From NCBI GenBank assembly GCA_964588725.1, contig CAZPQL010000072.1, forward strand, positions 1 through 13,658: a stretch of 13,658 nt of DNA, read 5' to 3'. The notes below the pieces were generated by a model. The model did no database searches, was not told where the DNA came from, and worked only from the letters and a program-made list of their open reading frames with translations. Below, piece by piece: positions 1-6,487 of the stretch. Numbering within the stretch: the first letter of the stretch is position 1; each line of letters opens with the position of its first letter. The translations under genes and the position numbers were made by a program. Origin of the DNA: UBA5972 sp964588725 (GTDB lineage: Bacteria > Pseudomonadota > Alphaproteobacteria > Rhodobacterales > Rhodobacteraceae).

Positions 1-298
1 GCTTGACGGGGCGGTGTCGGCAATTTCTGTACTGCCCGCGATTATTGATGCGGTTGGCGACCAGATAGAGGTCCACATGGACAGCGGTATCCGGAGCGGT
101 CAGGACGTGCTGAAAGCCGTCGCACTGGGGGCCAGGGGGACGTATATCGGGCGCGCCTTTATTTACGGGCTTGGCGCAATGGGTCAGGCGGGCGTCGCGA
201 CGGCGTTGGATGTGATTCACAAAGAGCTTGATACTTCGATGGCACTGTGCGGCGTGCACAGCATGGACGGATTGAGCCGCGATAACCTGATTCGGTAG
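1..298 (+). CDS. lldD: Alpha-hydroxy-acid (L-lactate type) dehydrogenase, FMN-dependent, C-terminal part
   Basis: Only the last 98 codons are in the window; the frame is open from base 2 and ends with TAG at 296-298, so the gene is cut by the window edge and not necessarily broken. The visible part reads LDGAVSAISVLPAIIDAV, then DSGIRSGQDVLKA, then ALGARGTYIGRAF. These match the end of the FMN-binding TIM barrel of the L-lactate dehydrogenase / glycolate oxidase family: the DSGIRSG and GR segments hold the FMN phosphate. The final MALCG segment is also typical. Family members oxidise L-lactate or other 2-hydroxy acids to 2-oxo acids, passing electrons to the quinone pool or to oxygen. Substrate cannot be decided from this fragment because the N-terminal half is absent. 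The symbol is a best guess within the family. Confidence 0.85.
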   Translation, partial: LDGAVSAISVLPAIIDAVGDQIEVHMDSGIRSGQDVLKAVALGARGTYIGRAFIYGLGAMGQAGVATALDVIHKELDTSMALCGVHSMDGLSRDNLIR

Positions 299-351
299 TA
301 CCGAACCCGGGGGTCGCGGTCCGCGTTCGTCGGGGGCGTAACAGGCCTGAC

Positions 352-385
352 AGGGGGCTGGCCGCCCCCTCGCGGGCAGGCCCGC
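352..385 (+). other. Two adjacent GC-rich hairpins upstream of the GAGTATTT element
   Basis: Bases 352-358 (AGGGGGC) pair with 364-370 (GCCCCCT) around a 5-base loop. Immediately after, 372-376 pairs with 381-385 (GCGGG/CCCGC). No T-run follows, so this is not a canonical intrinsic terminator, although it lies 54 bases after the dehydrogenase stop. Together with the GAGTATTT element at 394-416 it looks like a modular intergenic repeat; a second hairpins-plus-motif arrangement lies at 6385-6474 on the other strand. Confidence 0.5.
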
Positions 386-393
386 TCACCCGG

Positions 394-416
394 GCGAGTA
401 TTTGAGCAAAGATGAA
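394..416 (+). repeat. Dispersed GAGTATTT..GCAAAGATGAA element, copy 1
   Basis: This 23-base stretch starts GCGAGTATTT and ends GCAAAGATGAA. It matches 6385-6407 on the minus strand at 21 of 23 positions; the two differing bases are adjacent in the middle (GA against TC). From general knowledge, near-identical GAGTATTT...AAGATGAA sequences recur downstream of genes in many Rhodobacterales genomes; their role is unclear to me. It lies between the dehydrogenase stop and the rplY leader. Confidence 0.7.
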
Positions 417-470
417 GGGCAAAACGCCTCTTTTAATTCTTATGAAAGCGGCTTATAGCACCGGCTTCCT

Positions 471-505
471 GCGGCGCTTCACCCTTGGAGGTTCGCCGCT
501 TTTTT
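471..505 (+). promoter_or_regulatory. Terminator-like hairpin in the rplY leader
   Basis: GCGGCG at 471-476 pairs with CGCCGC at 494-499 and is followed directly by six T residues (500-505). Inside the loop ACC (481-483) can pair with GGT (490-492). This has the form of an intrinsic terminator, but it sits only five bases before the Shine-Dalgarno AAGGAG of rplY (511-516). It may be an attenuator in the rplY leader, or the terminator of upstream transcription with the rplY start site close behind. No convincing -35/-10 pair was seen in 421-470. Confidence 0.5.
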
Positions 506-523
506 AATCTAAGGAGAATTCCG

Positions 524-1195
524 ATGGCTGGAGCAATACCAGATCTTGCCGCCACGGCACGCGCGGGGACAGGCAAGGGGGCCGCCCGCCAGGCACGTCG
601 CGACGGGTTCGTTCCCGGTGTGGTCTATGGGGGCGGCGTGGATCCGCAACCGATCAACGTCAAATACAACGAACTGTTCAAACGCCTCAAGGCCGGCAAA
701 TTCATGTCGACACTGTTCAATCTTAAAATCGAAGGCATCGACGATGTGCGCGTGATTTGCCGCGGCGTACAACGTGACGTGGTCAAAGACCTGCCGACGC
801 ACCTGGATCTTTTGCGCCTGACGCGTGACACGCGGATCAACCTGTTCATACCGGTCGAGTTCATCGGCGAAGAAGAATCGATTGGCTTGAAACACGGCGG
901 CGTTGTCACCGTGATCCGTTCTGAAGTCGAGCTGAAGGTCACTGCAGGTGATATCCCCGAGCGTCTTGTGGTTGATCTGACCAACATGGATATCGGCGAT
1001 ATTGCCACGATTTCCAGCATCGAGATGCCCGAGGGCACCCGCCCGATGATCACCGACCGTGATTTTGTTATTGCCAATATCTCTGCGCCGTCCAGCCTGA
1101 AGTCGGCTGATGACGAGGTAGAGGACGAAGCCGCCGAGGGTGAACAGCCCGAAGGTGAAGGCGAAACCGATGATGACGGTGCCGGCGACACGTAA
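524..1195 (+). CDS. rplY: 50S ribosomal protein L25 / general stress protein Ctc
   Basis: The product (223 residues) belongs to the long L25/Ctc form, which binds 5S rRNA in the large ribosomal subunit. The N-terminal L25 domain spans about residues 5-95, with the characteristic segment GFVPGVVYGGG near residue 28. The C-terminal beta domain spans about 100-190. Residues from about 195 onward form an acidic Glu/Asp-rich tail, common in alphaproteobacterial L25. The start at 524 is preferred over an earlier in-frame start at 485 because AAGGAG lies at 511-516 with seven bases of spacing, and the 485 start would run translation through the terminator-like hairpin. The stop is followed by a clear intrinsic terminator at 1218-1254. 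In related genomes pth usually lies close downstream; here three other genes intervene. Confidence 0.95.
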   Translation: MAGAIPDLAATARAGTGKGAARQARRDGFVPGVVYGGGVDPQPINVKYNELFKRLKAGKFMSTLFNLKIEGIDDVRVICRGVQRDVVKDLPTHLDLLRLTRDTRINLFIPVEFIGEEESIGLKHGGVVTVIRSEVELKVTAGDIPERLVVDLTNMDIGDIATISSIEMPEGTRPMITDRDFVIANISAPSSLKSADDEVEDEAAEGEQPEGEGETDDDGAGDT

Positions 1196-1217
1196 GCCGT
1201 TCGTCACCGATACTTTG

Positions 1218-1254
1218 AAACGCGGGACGTCTAGATGCGATCCGCGTTTTTTTT
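1218..1254 (+). terminator. Intrinsic terminator after rplY
   Basis: AAACGCGG at 1218-1225 pairs with CCGCGTTT at 1242-1249, with a 16-base loop, and the run of eight T residues is 1247-1254. It begins 23 bases after the rplY stop and ends just before the TTGACA hexamer of the next gene. Confidence 0.85.
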
Positions 1255-1258
1255 GGAC

Positions 1259-1290
1259 TTGACATTACCAATAAGTTATATAGCTTTTAT
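1259..1290 (+). promoter_or_regulatory. Promoter and candidate operator of the ArsR-type gene
   Basis: A perfect TTGACA hexamer is at 1259-1264. A plausible -10 (TAGCTT, 1281-1286) follows after 16 bases, which would put the transcription start within a base or two of the ATG at 1294. An interrupted dyad ATAA-N4-TATA-N4-TTAT covers 1271-1290, where a self-repressing ArsR-type dimer could bind. No Shine-Dalgarno sequence precedes the ATG. The -10 assignment is the weak part. Confidence 0.5.
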
Positions 1291-1293
1291 GTT

Positions 1294-1656
1294 ATGGAAC
1301 TAACTGATTATACGACCACGCCACCCGATCTGAACGCGGTTTTTGCCGCGCTCGCCGATCCGACCCGTCGCGCAATCCTGTCGCGCCTCACGATTGGTGA
1401 GGCTTCGGTCAACGATTTGGCGGCGCCGTTCGCCATCAGCCAACCTGCGGTTTCAAAACACATCAAAGTGCTGGAACGCGCCGGTTTGGTCACGCGCGAC
1501 ATCGACCGGCAACGCCGCCCTGCCCGCCTTGACGCCACCAATATGGAGGCGGCGCTAAACTGGCTTGCGGATTTCCGCGCGTTCTGGAGCAAAAGTTTTG
1601 ATCAGCTCGACGATTTTTTAGACGACCTTCAAACAAAGGATTCAGACCATGGCTAA
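1294..1656 (+). CDS. ArsR-family winged-helix transcriptional regulator
   Basis: A 120-residue protein of the ArsR/SmtB type. The segment VFAALADPTRRAILSRL (about residues 15-32) is the family hallmark, followed by the helix-turn-helix with recognition helix ISQPAVSKHIKVLERAGLV (about 48-67) and the wing up to about residue 85. I see no cysteine pair of the metal-sensing kind, so a metal sensor is unlikely; regulators next to AHSA1 proteins form a separate, non-metal subgroup. The stop overlaps the next gene by eight bases (ATG at 1649), indicating a co-translated pair. It probably represses its own operon through the dyad at 1271-1290. It may start with a leaderless message, since no ribosome binding site is visible. 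Confidence 0.9.
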   Translation: MELTDYTTTPPDLNAVFAALADPTRRAILSRLTIGEASVNDLAAPFAISQPAVSKHIKVLERAGLVTRDIDRQRRPARLDATNMEAALNWLADFRAFWSKSFDQLDDFLDDLQTKDSDHG

Positions 1657-2143
1657 TGCTGCTGAATATTCTATAGACCACACGTTCAACGCCCGGCGCG
1701 ATCTGGTCTGGCGCGCGTGGACCGACCCGGTTTTGTTGGCGCGCTGGTATGGCCCCGGTGTTGAAACCACGATCCACCGGTTTGATCTGAAAGTCGGCGG
1801 TGCGTGGCACAACGAAATGAAATGGGGCGACAAATCCGATTACAGCACCATGACATTCCAGGAGGTTCTTGAGCCGGAAAAACTGGTGTGGCACCATTGT
1901 TCGACTGACAGCGACTGGAAGGTCGTTTCCAACCCGATGATGCCCGATTGGCCGCGCACCCTGCTGACCACTGTGACGTTCGGGGCGGCGGGTAATCAAA
2001 CCAACGTGCGTCTTACACAGCTGCCTATCGATGCAAGCGACGCCGAAATTGCCTGCTTTACCAATATGATGGCCGGTATGAGCAAAGGCTGGGGTAGCGG
2101 ATTCGTGATCATCGGGGATATATTACAAGAACTGACCGCCTGA
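1649..2143 (+). CDS. SRPBCC (AHSA1-like) domain protein
   Basis: The 164-residue product has the AHSA1/START-like fold signature: an N-terminal strand (IDHTFNARRDLVWRAWTDP, about residues 9-27), then the loop LLARWYGPG (about 29-37), FDLKVGGAW (about 45-53) and the C-terminal helix MMAGMSKGWGSGFVIIGDIL. The fold makes a deep hydrophobic cavity for small ligands; the true ligand is unknown. The gene overlaps the ArsR-type regulator by eight bases and has its own AAGGA at 1636-1640, eight bases before ATG. Pairing of an ArsR-type repressor with an AHSA1 protein is a common two-gene arrangement, which suggests that the protein handles or responds to the compound that relieves repression (inference). 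Confidence 0.9.
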   Translation: MANAAEYSIDHTFNARRDLVWRAWTDPVLLARWYGPGVETTIHRFDLKVGGAWHNEMKWGDKSDYSTMTFQEVLEPEKLVWHHCSTDSDWKVVSNPMMPDWPRTLLTTVTFGAAGNQTNVRLTQLPIDASDAEIACFTNMMAGMSKGWGSGFVIIGDILQELTA

Positions 2144-2201
2144 AAAACCGGGCGCATTGAGGCGTCTTTTCATTGGCGTGCAAACCGCCTAGGCTTCAGG
2201 C

Positions 2202-3419
2202 ATGGATACCCCGGATACACCATCGCGCGCTGTCACCGCCGCCATAATCGCAGGCTGTTTCATTGCATTCGTCAGTTTTGGCTTTGTCGTCACGTTCGGC
2301 GTGTTTCTGCGTCCCATGTCGCAGGACCTTGGCTGGGGGCGCGAAATATTTTCGCTGTCGATGGCCATTCAGGCCCTGTGTTGGGGCATAACACAGCCGG
2401 TCGCTGGCATGATCGCCGACCGCTTTGGGACCGCGCGTGTCCTGGCTGCGGGTGCAATTATTTCGGGGCTTGGGTTCCTGTTGCGCGGCGCGGTCATCGA
2501 CCCGTCGGTGTTTATCGCGTCGGGCGTTATCGTCGGCATCGGTACCGGTGCCTGTTCGTTTCCGATCGTCATCGTCGCACTTGGCAAGGTCGTCGCACCC
2601 GCGCGCCGCAGTTTCATTCTGGGCCTCGGCACGGCGGCAACGTCGGCGGGCATGTTCGTCGCGGCTCCGCTGTCGTCGATATTGTTGACTCGCATCGGCT
2701 GGCAACCAGCAATTTTGGTGATCGCCGCCAGTTTTCTGCTGGTCCTTCCGGCGCTGTTCTTTATCGCACGCGTCTCGACCCCCACCGCGGCCGGTAGTTC
2801 GCCCAGCCAGTTTGGAACTGCCCTAAAATCAGCGTTTTCGGACCGCTCTTATTTGCTGTTATTCTTTGGATTTTTTGTCTGCGGGTTTCACGTGGCGTTC
2901 ATCCAAACCCACCTGCCCGCCTATATCGCCGATCAGGGGCTGGCCCCGATCATAGGTGCCTACTCATTGGCGTTGATCGGTCTGTTCAATATTGTCGGTT
3001 CATTCCTGTCGGGGTGGTCGGGGCAGAAATATTCCAAGAAAAATATCCTTGCCAATATTTACCTGGCCCGCGCAATCGTGATCACGGCCTTTATTTTTAC
3101 CCCGCTCACACCTGCAAGCGTCTACCTGTTCTCGGCTGCCATGGGCCTGCTGTGGCTGGCTACGGTGCCGCTGACCATGGGGCTGGTCGCGCAAATGCAG
3201 GGTTTGAAATTCCTGTCCACGCTGACCGGTCTGGTGTTTTTCAGCCATCAGGCAGGCGCGTTTATCGGTGCGTGGCTGGGCGGGCGCATCTTCGATATCA
3301 ATCAGGACTATGCTGTCATGTGGTGGGCGGCCATTGCGCTGGGGTTACTGGCTACTCTGCTGCATTTGCCTATAAAGGAAGAACCCGGCATTCTTGCCCA
3401 AAAAGAGGACGCGGCCTGA
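2202..3419 (+). CDS. Major facilitator superfamily transporter
   Basis: A 405-residue inner-membrane protein with about twelve hydrophobic helices. Motif A of the family is visible between helices 2 and 3 as GMIADRFGTARVL (about residues 69-81). The N-terminal GVFLRPMSQDLGW segment resembles the monocarboxylate / oxalate-formate antiporter-like branch, so an organic anion substrate is possible but not shown. The gene starts 58 bases after the AHSA1 gene without a convincing ribosome binding site (only AGG near 2195-2200). It ends 17 bases before pth, so it may be transcribed with the regulator pair upstream, with pth downstream, or both. Its placement between rplY and pth is unusual for the group and could reflect an insertion. 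Confidence 0.85.
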   Translation: MDTPDTPSRAVTAAIIAGCFIAFVSFGFVVTFGVFLRPMSQDLGWGREIFSLSMAIQALCWGITQPVAGMIADRFGTARVLAAGAIISGLGFLLRGAVIDPSVFIASGVIVGIGTGACSFPIVIVALGKVVAPARRSFILGLGTAATSAGMFVAAPLSSILLTRIGWQPAILVIAASFLLVLPALFFIARVSTPTAAGSSPSQFGTALKSAFSDRSYLLLFFGFFVCGFHVAFIQTHLPAYIADQGLAPIIGAYSLALIGLFNIVGSFLSGWSGQKYSKKNILANIYLARAIVITAFIFTPLTPASVYLFSAAMGLLWLATVPLTMGLVAQMQGLKFLSTLTGLVFFSHQAGAFIGAWLGGRIFDINQDYAVMWWAAIALGLLATLLHLPIKEEPGILAQKEDAA

Positions 3420-3436
3420 GGGGCGCGAATTTAGGC

Positions 3437-4111
3437 GTGCAGCTGTTCATCGGACTTGGAAATCCCGGCGCAAAATATGCGCTGAACCGCCATAACATCG
3501 GGTTCATGGCGCTTGACCGGATAGCGGCGGCGCACGGATTTTCGCCGTGGCGCGGCAAGTTTCAGGGGGCGCTGAGCGAAGGGCGTTTTGGCAGCACCAA
3601 GGTCGCATTGCTCAAGCCGGAAACCTTCATGAACCTGTCGGGCCAATCCGTTGGTGCGGCCATGCGGTTTTACAAGCTCGATCCGGCGGATATCACAGTC
3701 TTTCACGACGAGTTGGACCTTGCGCCGGGAAAACTGCGGGTCAAGACGGGCGGCGGCCACGCGGGCCACAACGGCTTGCGCTCTCTGCACCAGCATATCG
3801 GGCCCGATTACCGGCGGGTGCGCATCGGCATTGGCCACCCCGGACACAAGGATCGCGTGTCGGGCTATGTTCTGCATGATTTTGCCAAGTCTGATCAGGG
3901 CTGGCTGGATGATATATTGCGCGGTATTGCTGATGGTGCAGGCGATCTTGCAGGTGGCGACGACGGGCGTTTTATGAACAAGGTGGCGCTTCGGGTTGCC
4001 CCGCCGAGGTCTTCTAAATCCCCTGCCAAAATCAGGGAGGCGGACACGCCTCCCGTGCCGCCACGGGACGAACGGTCTGCTTTGCAACGTCTGGTTGATA
4101 AATTCAGATGA
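3437..4111 (+). CDS. pth: Peptidyl-tRNA hydrolase
   Basis: Pth releases peptides from prematurely dropped peptidyl-tRNA so that the tRNA can be reused. The 224-residue product carries the whole active site: N9 in GLGNPG, catalytic H19 in NRHN, N66 in FMNLSG, D91 in HDELDL, and H111/N112 in the GGGHAGHNGLRS loop. These correspond to the E. coli residues N10, H20, N68, D93, H113 and N114. Residues after about 185 form a poorly conserved, Pro/charged tail longer than in E. coli, as in other alphaproteobacteria. The frame is open far upstream inside the MFS gene, so the start was chosen from family alignment: GTG at 3437 places VQLFIGLGNPG at the N-terminus, with GAGGGG at 3418-3423 as a distant ribosome binding site. 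The stop overlaps the next ATG (ATGA). Confidence 0.93.
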   Translation: MQLFIGLGNPGAKYALNRHNIGFMALDRIAAAHGFSPWRGKFQGALSEGRFGSTKVALLKPETFMNLSGQSVGAAMRFYKLDPADITVFHDELDLAPGKLRVKTGGGHAGHNGLRSLHQHIGPDYRRVRIGIGHPGHKDRVSGYVLHDFAKSDQGWLDDILRGIADGAGDLAGGDDGRFMNKVALRVAPPRSSKSPAKIREADTPPVPPRDERSALQRLVDKFR

Positions 4112-5154
4112 CACTGCACGCCAACTTTCTTGAGCAGGCACTGGTATGCGAAGCCATGGGCTCGCCGTTTACCGGGCAGTTGTGCCGCCTGTTTGCCCAA
4201 AATCTGGCGCGGCGTTGTCGGGTGTCGGAGCGCCTGCTGGACTGGCCCGGCGATACCTCGCATCGCGGCCAGTCTGTACCATTGCGCGTGGCGGCTGCCA
4301 TGCACGCGCTGGTGCTAAGCGGGCGCGATTCACATATGGCGGCACTTTACCCACCGGCCCGCGAACGCGTCAGCGACAGCGAGCTGTGGCAGGCGATCGA
4401 GCACGCGCTTTTAAGTCACGAAGGCTTTATTCTTGACTGGTTGCAATCGCCGCCGCAAACCAACGAGCCCGCGCGCAGCGCCGTTTTGCGCGTAGGCTTT
4501 CAGTATCTGGTCGGCAAAATAGACAGGCCACTGGTATTGTCGGAAATCGGCGCCAGCGCCGGGCTTAATCTGAACTGGGACCGCTATGTACTGAACGTTG
4601 GCGATCGGCGGTTTGGGCCGCCGGACGCGCCTCTGACTTTGACGGCTGACTGGCGGGGATCCGTGCCGCCGCCGGATGGCAGTCCGGTGGTTCGGGCGCG
4701 TCAGGGCTGCGACCTTAACCCGATCGATCCGCGCGACCCTGAGCAACGATTGCGCCTGACGGCCTATACGTGGCCCGATCAACCCGCACGGCTTGCACGT
4801 GTCACAGCGGCGCTGGATTTTGCCGCCCTCCAGCCACCCAAAGTCGTCAAACAGGACGCATTGGACTGGCTTGGCGAACGTCTTGAAACGGTGCATTCCG
4901 GTGCCATTCACACGGTTTTCAGCACCTTGGCGTGGCAATATCTGGACAGCGATGCCCGCGCAACCGGCGCCGCGATGATGGGGCATGCTGGTGCGAAATC
5001 AGATGTGGACGCGCCGTTGGCATGGCTTAGAATGGAAAGCGACGGCAAGGCTGACAGCGCGGCGCTCACCTTGCAAATCTGGCCGGACGGCACAAGCGAA
5101 ACTCTGGCCCGCGTGGATTTTCACGGCAATTGGATAAAATGGCTAAAGGATTGA
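4108..5154 (+). CDS. DUF2332 family protein
   Basis: A 348-residue protein recognised as DUF2332 from overall pattern: SHEGFILDWLQ in the middle, then LVLSEIGASAGLNLNWDRY (about residues 145-163), and a C-terminal HTVFSTLAWQYL segment. The EIGASAGLNL stretch resembles the glycine-rich motif I of Rossmann-fold methyltransferases (an acidic residue followed by GxSxGxN), so a nucleotide- or SAM-binding role is conceivable; no function is established to my knowledge. Its ATG lies inside the stop of pth (ATGA), so translation is probably coupled, and one base separates its stop from the next start. Adjacency to pth may be only operon economy rather than a functional link. Confidence 0.8.
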   Translation: MTLHANFLEQALVCEAMGSPFTGQLCRLFAQNLARRCRVSERLLDWPGDTSHRGQSVPLRVAAAMHALVLSGRDSHMAALYPPARERVSDSELWQAIEHALLSHEGFILDWLQSPPQTNEPARSAVLRVGFQYLVGKIDRPLVLSEIGASAGLNLNWDRYVLNVGDRRFGPPDAPLTLTADWRGSVPPPDGSPVVRARQGCDLNPIDPRDPEQRLRLTAYTWPDQPARLARVTAALDFAALQPPKVVKQDALDWLGERLETVHSGAIHTVFSTLAWQYLDSDARATGAAMMGHAGAKSDVDAPLAWLRMESDGKADSAALTLQIWPDGTSETLARVDFHGNWIKWLKD

Positions 5155-5155
5155 T

Positions 5156-6379
5156 ATGAAACCGTTTCTCAACTGGTTCGCCCGCGTTGGCGGCACGTTC
5201 TATGTGGCGACCTCGTTGATTATCACTTTCAAAATTGCGACGCTCAGGCGGTTGATGCGCGTCAACAGCGCCTTTGACGCGGATAAAATCGTGGATAATT
5301 TCTCGCATATGGACGACATGTTTTATCACGCCGCCGTTGCACCGAAATCCCAGCGCCCCTGTGCACTTCGTGCCGACCCGGCACCGTTACCCGACGCTTT
5401 CACCTTTCGCGGTCAAACGCTGACGCTAGACGATTGGCGAGCATCGCGCGCGGTAACCGCGATGATCGTTCTTAGGGACGGCAAAATAGCGTTTGAGGAT
5501 TATTATCTGGACACCGCGCGCGAAGATCAGCGTATTTCGTGGTCTATGGCCAAAAGTTTTTTGTCGGCAACCTTTGGCATCGCGGTCGGCGAGGGGCTTT
5601 TGGGATCGCTCGACGATCTGGTCACCGAACACGTGCCGCATCTCAAAGACAGCGCCTACAACGGTGTCACGGTTCGTCACGTCCTGAATATGTCCAGCGG
5701 TGTCGCGTTCAACGAGGACTATCTGGATTACCATTCCGACATCAACCGTATGGGGCGCGTGTTGGCCCTGGGGCACAGCATGGACGGTTTCGCCTGTAGT
5801 TTGAAAAAACGCGCCTACGACCCGGGCAGCCGCCTGAAATACGTCTCTATCGACACGCATGTGATCGGCATGGTCCTGCGCAAAATCACCGGACAAAGCG
5901 CGCGGGCCTATATGGGGCAAAAACTGCTGAAACCGATGGGGCTGGAATACGACAGTTACTTTCTTACCGACGGCGACGGCGTGGACTTCGTGCTTGGCGG
6001 TCTCAATCTGGCCACCCGCGATTACGCGCGTTTTGGTCTGCTCATGGCGTGCGACGGCAAGTACAACGGCCAACAGATCGTGCCCAGTGACTGGGTGCGC
6101 CAATCCACCGTTGATACAGCGCCGCCACCCGCCGAAGACATGGCACCAACCGACGAAGGCCTGCTGCGCTACGGCTATCAATGGTGGCTACCGCCCGACG
6201 CCGAGCAGGGTGAATTTTTTGCTATCGGCATTTACGGGCAGTATATTTACGTCAACCGCCCGCGAAAAACCGTGATCGCGGTCAACGCCGCAAACCGCGA
6301 TTTCAAGGTCGGTTTGGGCGCGGTGACTCTGGCCAATCTAGCGCTGTATCGCGAAATCGCTCATCAGGACGGTCGCTAA
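5156..6379 (+). CDS. Serine hydrolase, class C beta-lactamase-like fold
   Basis: A 407-residue protein with the three sites of the penicillin-binding-like serine hydrolases: S130-M-A-K133 (SxxK nucleophile and base), Y229-V-S231 (YxS) and a glycine-rich GIYGQYIYV segment near residues 358-366 in place of KTG. HVLNMSSG near 175-182 is also characteristic. Family members include esterases, D-aminopeptidases, 6-aminohexanoate-dimer hydrolases and true beta-lactamases; this one fits the esterase/amidase group and need not confer drug resistance. A hydrophobic stretch at about residues 14-30 (GTFYVATSLIITFKIA) may be a membrane anchor or uncleaved signal. AAAGGA at 5145-5150 is five bases from the ATG, and the gene follows DUF2332 with one base between. 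It is the last gene of the pth run; the strong hairpin at 6421-6447 follows. Confidence 0.87.
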   Translation: MKPFLNWFARVGGTFYVATSLIITFKIATLRRLMRVNSAFDADKIVDNFSHMDDMFYHAAVAPKSQRPCALRADPAPLPDAFTFRGQTLTLDDWRASRAVTAMIVLRDGKIAFEDYYLDTAREDQRISWSMAKSFLSATFGIAVGEGLLGSLDDLVTEHVPHLKDSAYNGVTVRHVLNMSSGVAFNEDYLDYHSDINRMGRVLALGHSMDGFACSLKKRAYDPGSRLKYVSIDTHVIGMVLRKITGQSARAYMGQKLLKPMGLEYDSYFLTDGDGVDFVLGGLNLATRDYARFGLLMACDGKYNGQQIVPSDWVRQSTVDTAPPPAEDMAPTDEGLLRYGYQWWLPPDAEQGEFFAIGIYGQYIYVNRPRKTVIAVNAANRDFKVGLGAVTLANLALYREIAHQDGR

Positions 6380-6384
6380 CGCAT

Positions 6385-6407
6385 TTCATCTTTGCGAAAA
6401 TACTCGC
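6385..6407 (-). repeat. Dispersed GAGTATTT..GCAAAGATGAA element, copy 2
   Basis: On the minus strand this reads GCGAGTATTTTCGC followed by AAAGATGAA and matches copy 1 (394-416) at 21 of 23 positions. It lies six bases after the serine hydrolase stop and is preceded, in its own orientation, by two hairpins (6461-6474 and 6421-6447), as copy 1 is preceded by two hairpins at 352-385. Confidence 0.7.
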
Positions 6408-6420
6408 GCCGCAGGCCGCT

Positions 6421-6447
6421 GCTCTATTTCCCAAGGGGAAATAGAGC
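6421..6447. terminator. Strong hairpin between convergent genes
   Basis: GCTCTATTTCCC (6421-6432) pairs perfectly with GGGAAATAGAGC (6436-6447) around a 3-base loop, giving a 12-base-pair stem. It lies between the plus-strand serine hydrolase and the minus-strand DUF2158 gene and could stop transcription from either side, although there is no T-run on either strand. A second small hairpin, GCCCC/GGGGC at 6461-6474, lies beside it. Confidence 0.55.
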
Positions 6448-6487
6448 CAGCTCATCGCATGCCCCGTCAGGGGCGCCGCTTGGTTGC

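Noticed and set aside
3014..3436. Upstream extension of Pth inside the MFS gene
   Set aside because: This is an out-of-frame open stretch over the MFS gene; Pth homology begins at 3437.
5156..6379. Antibiotic-resistance beta-lactamase
   Set aside because: The fold is shared, but the third motif is not KTG and the pattern fits the esterase/amidase branch; resistance cannot be claimed.
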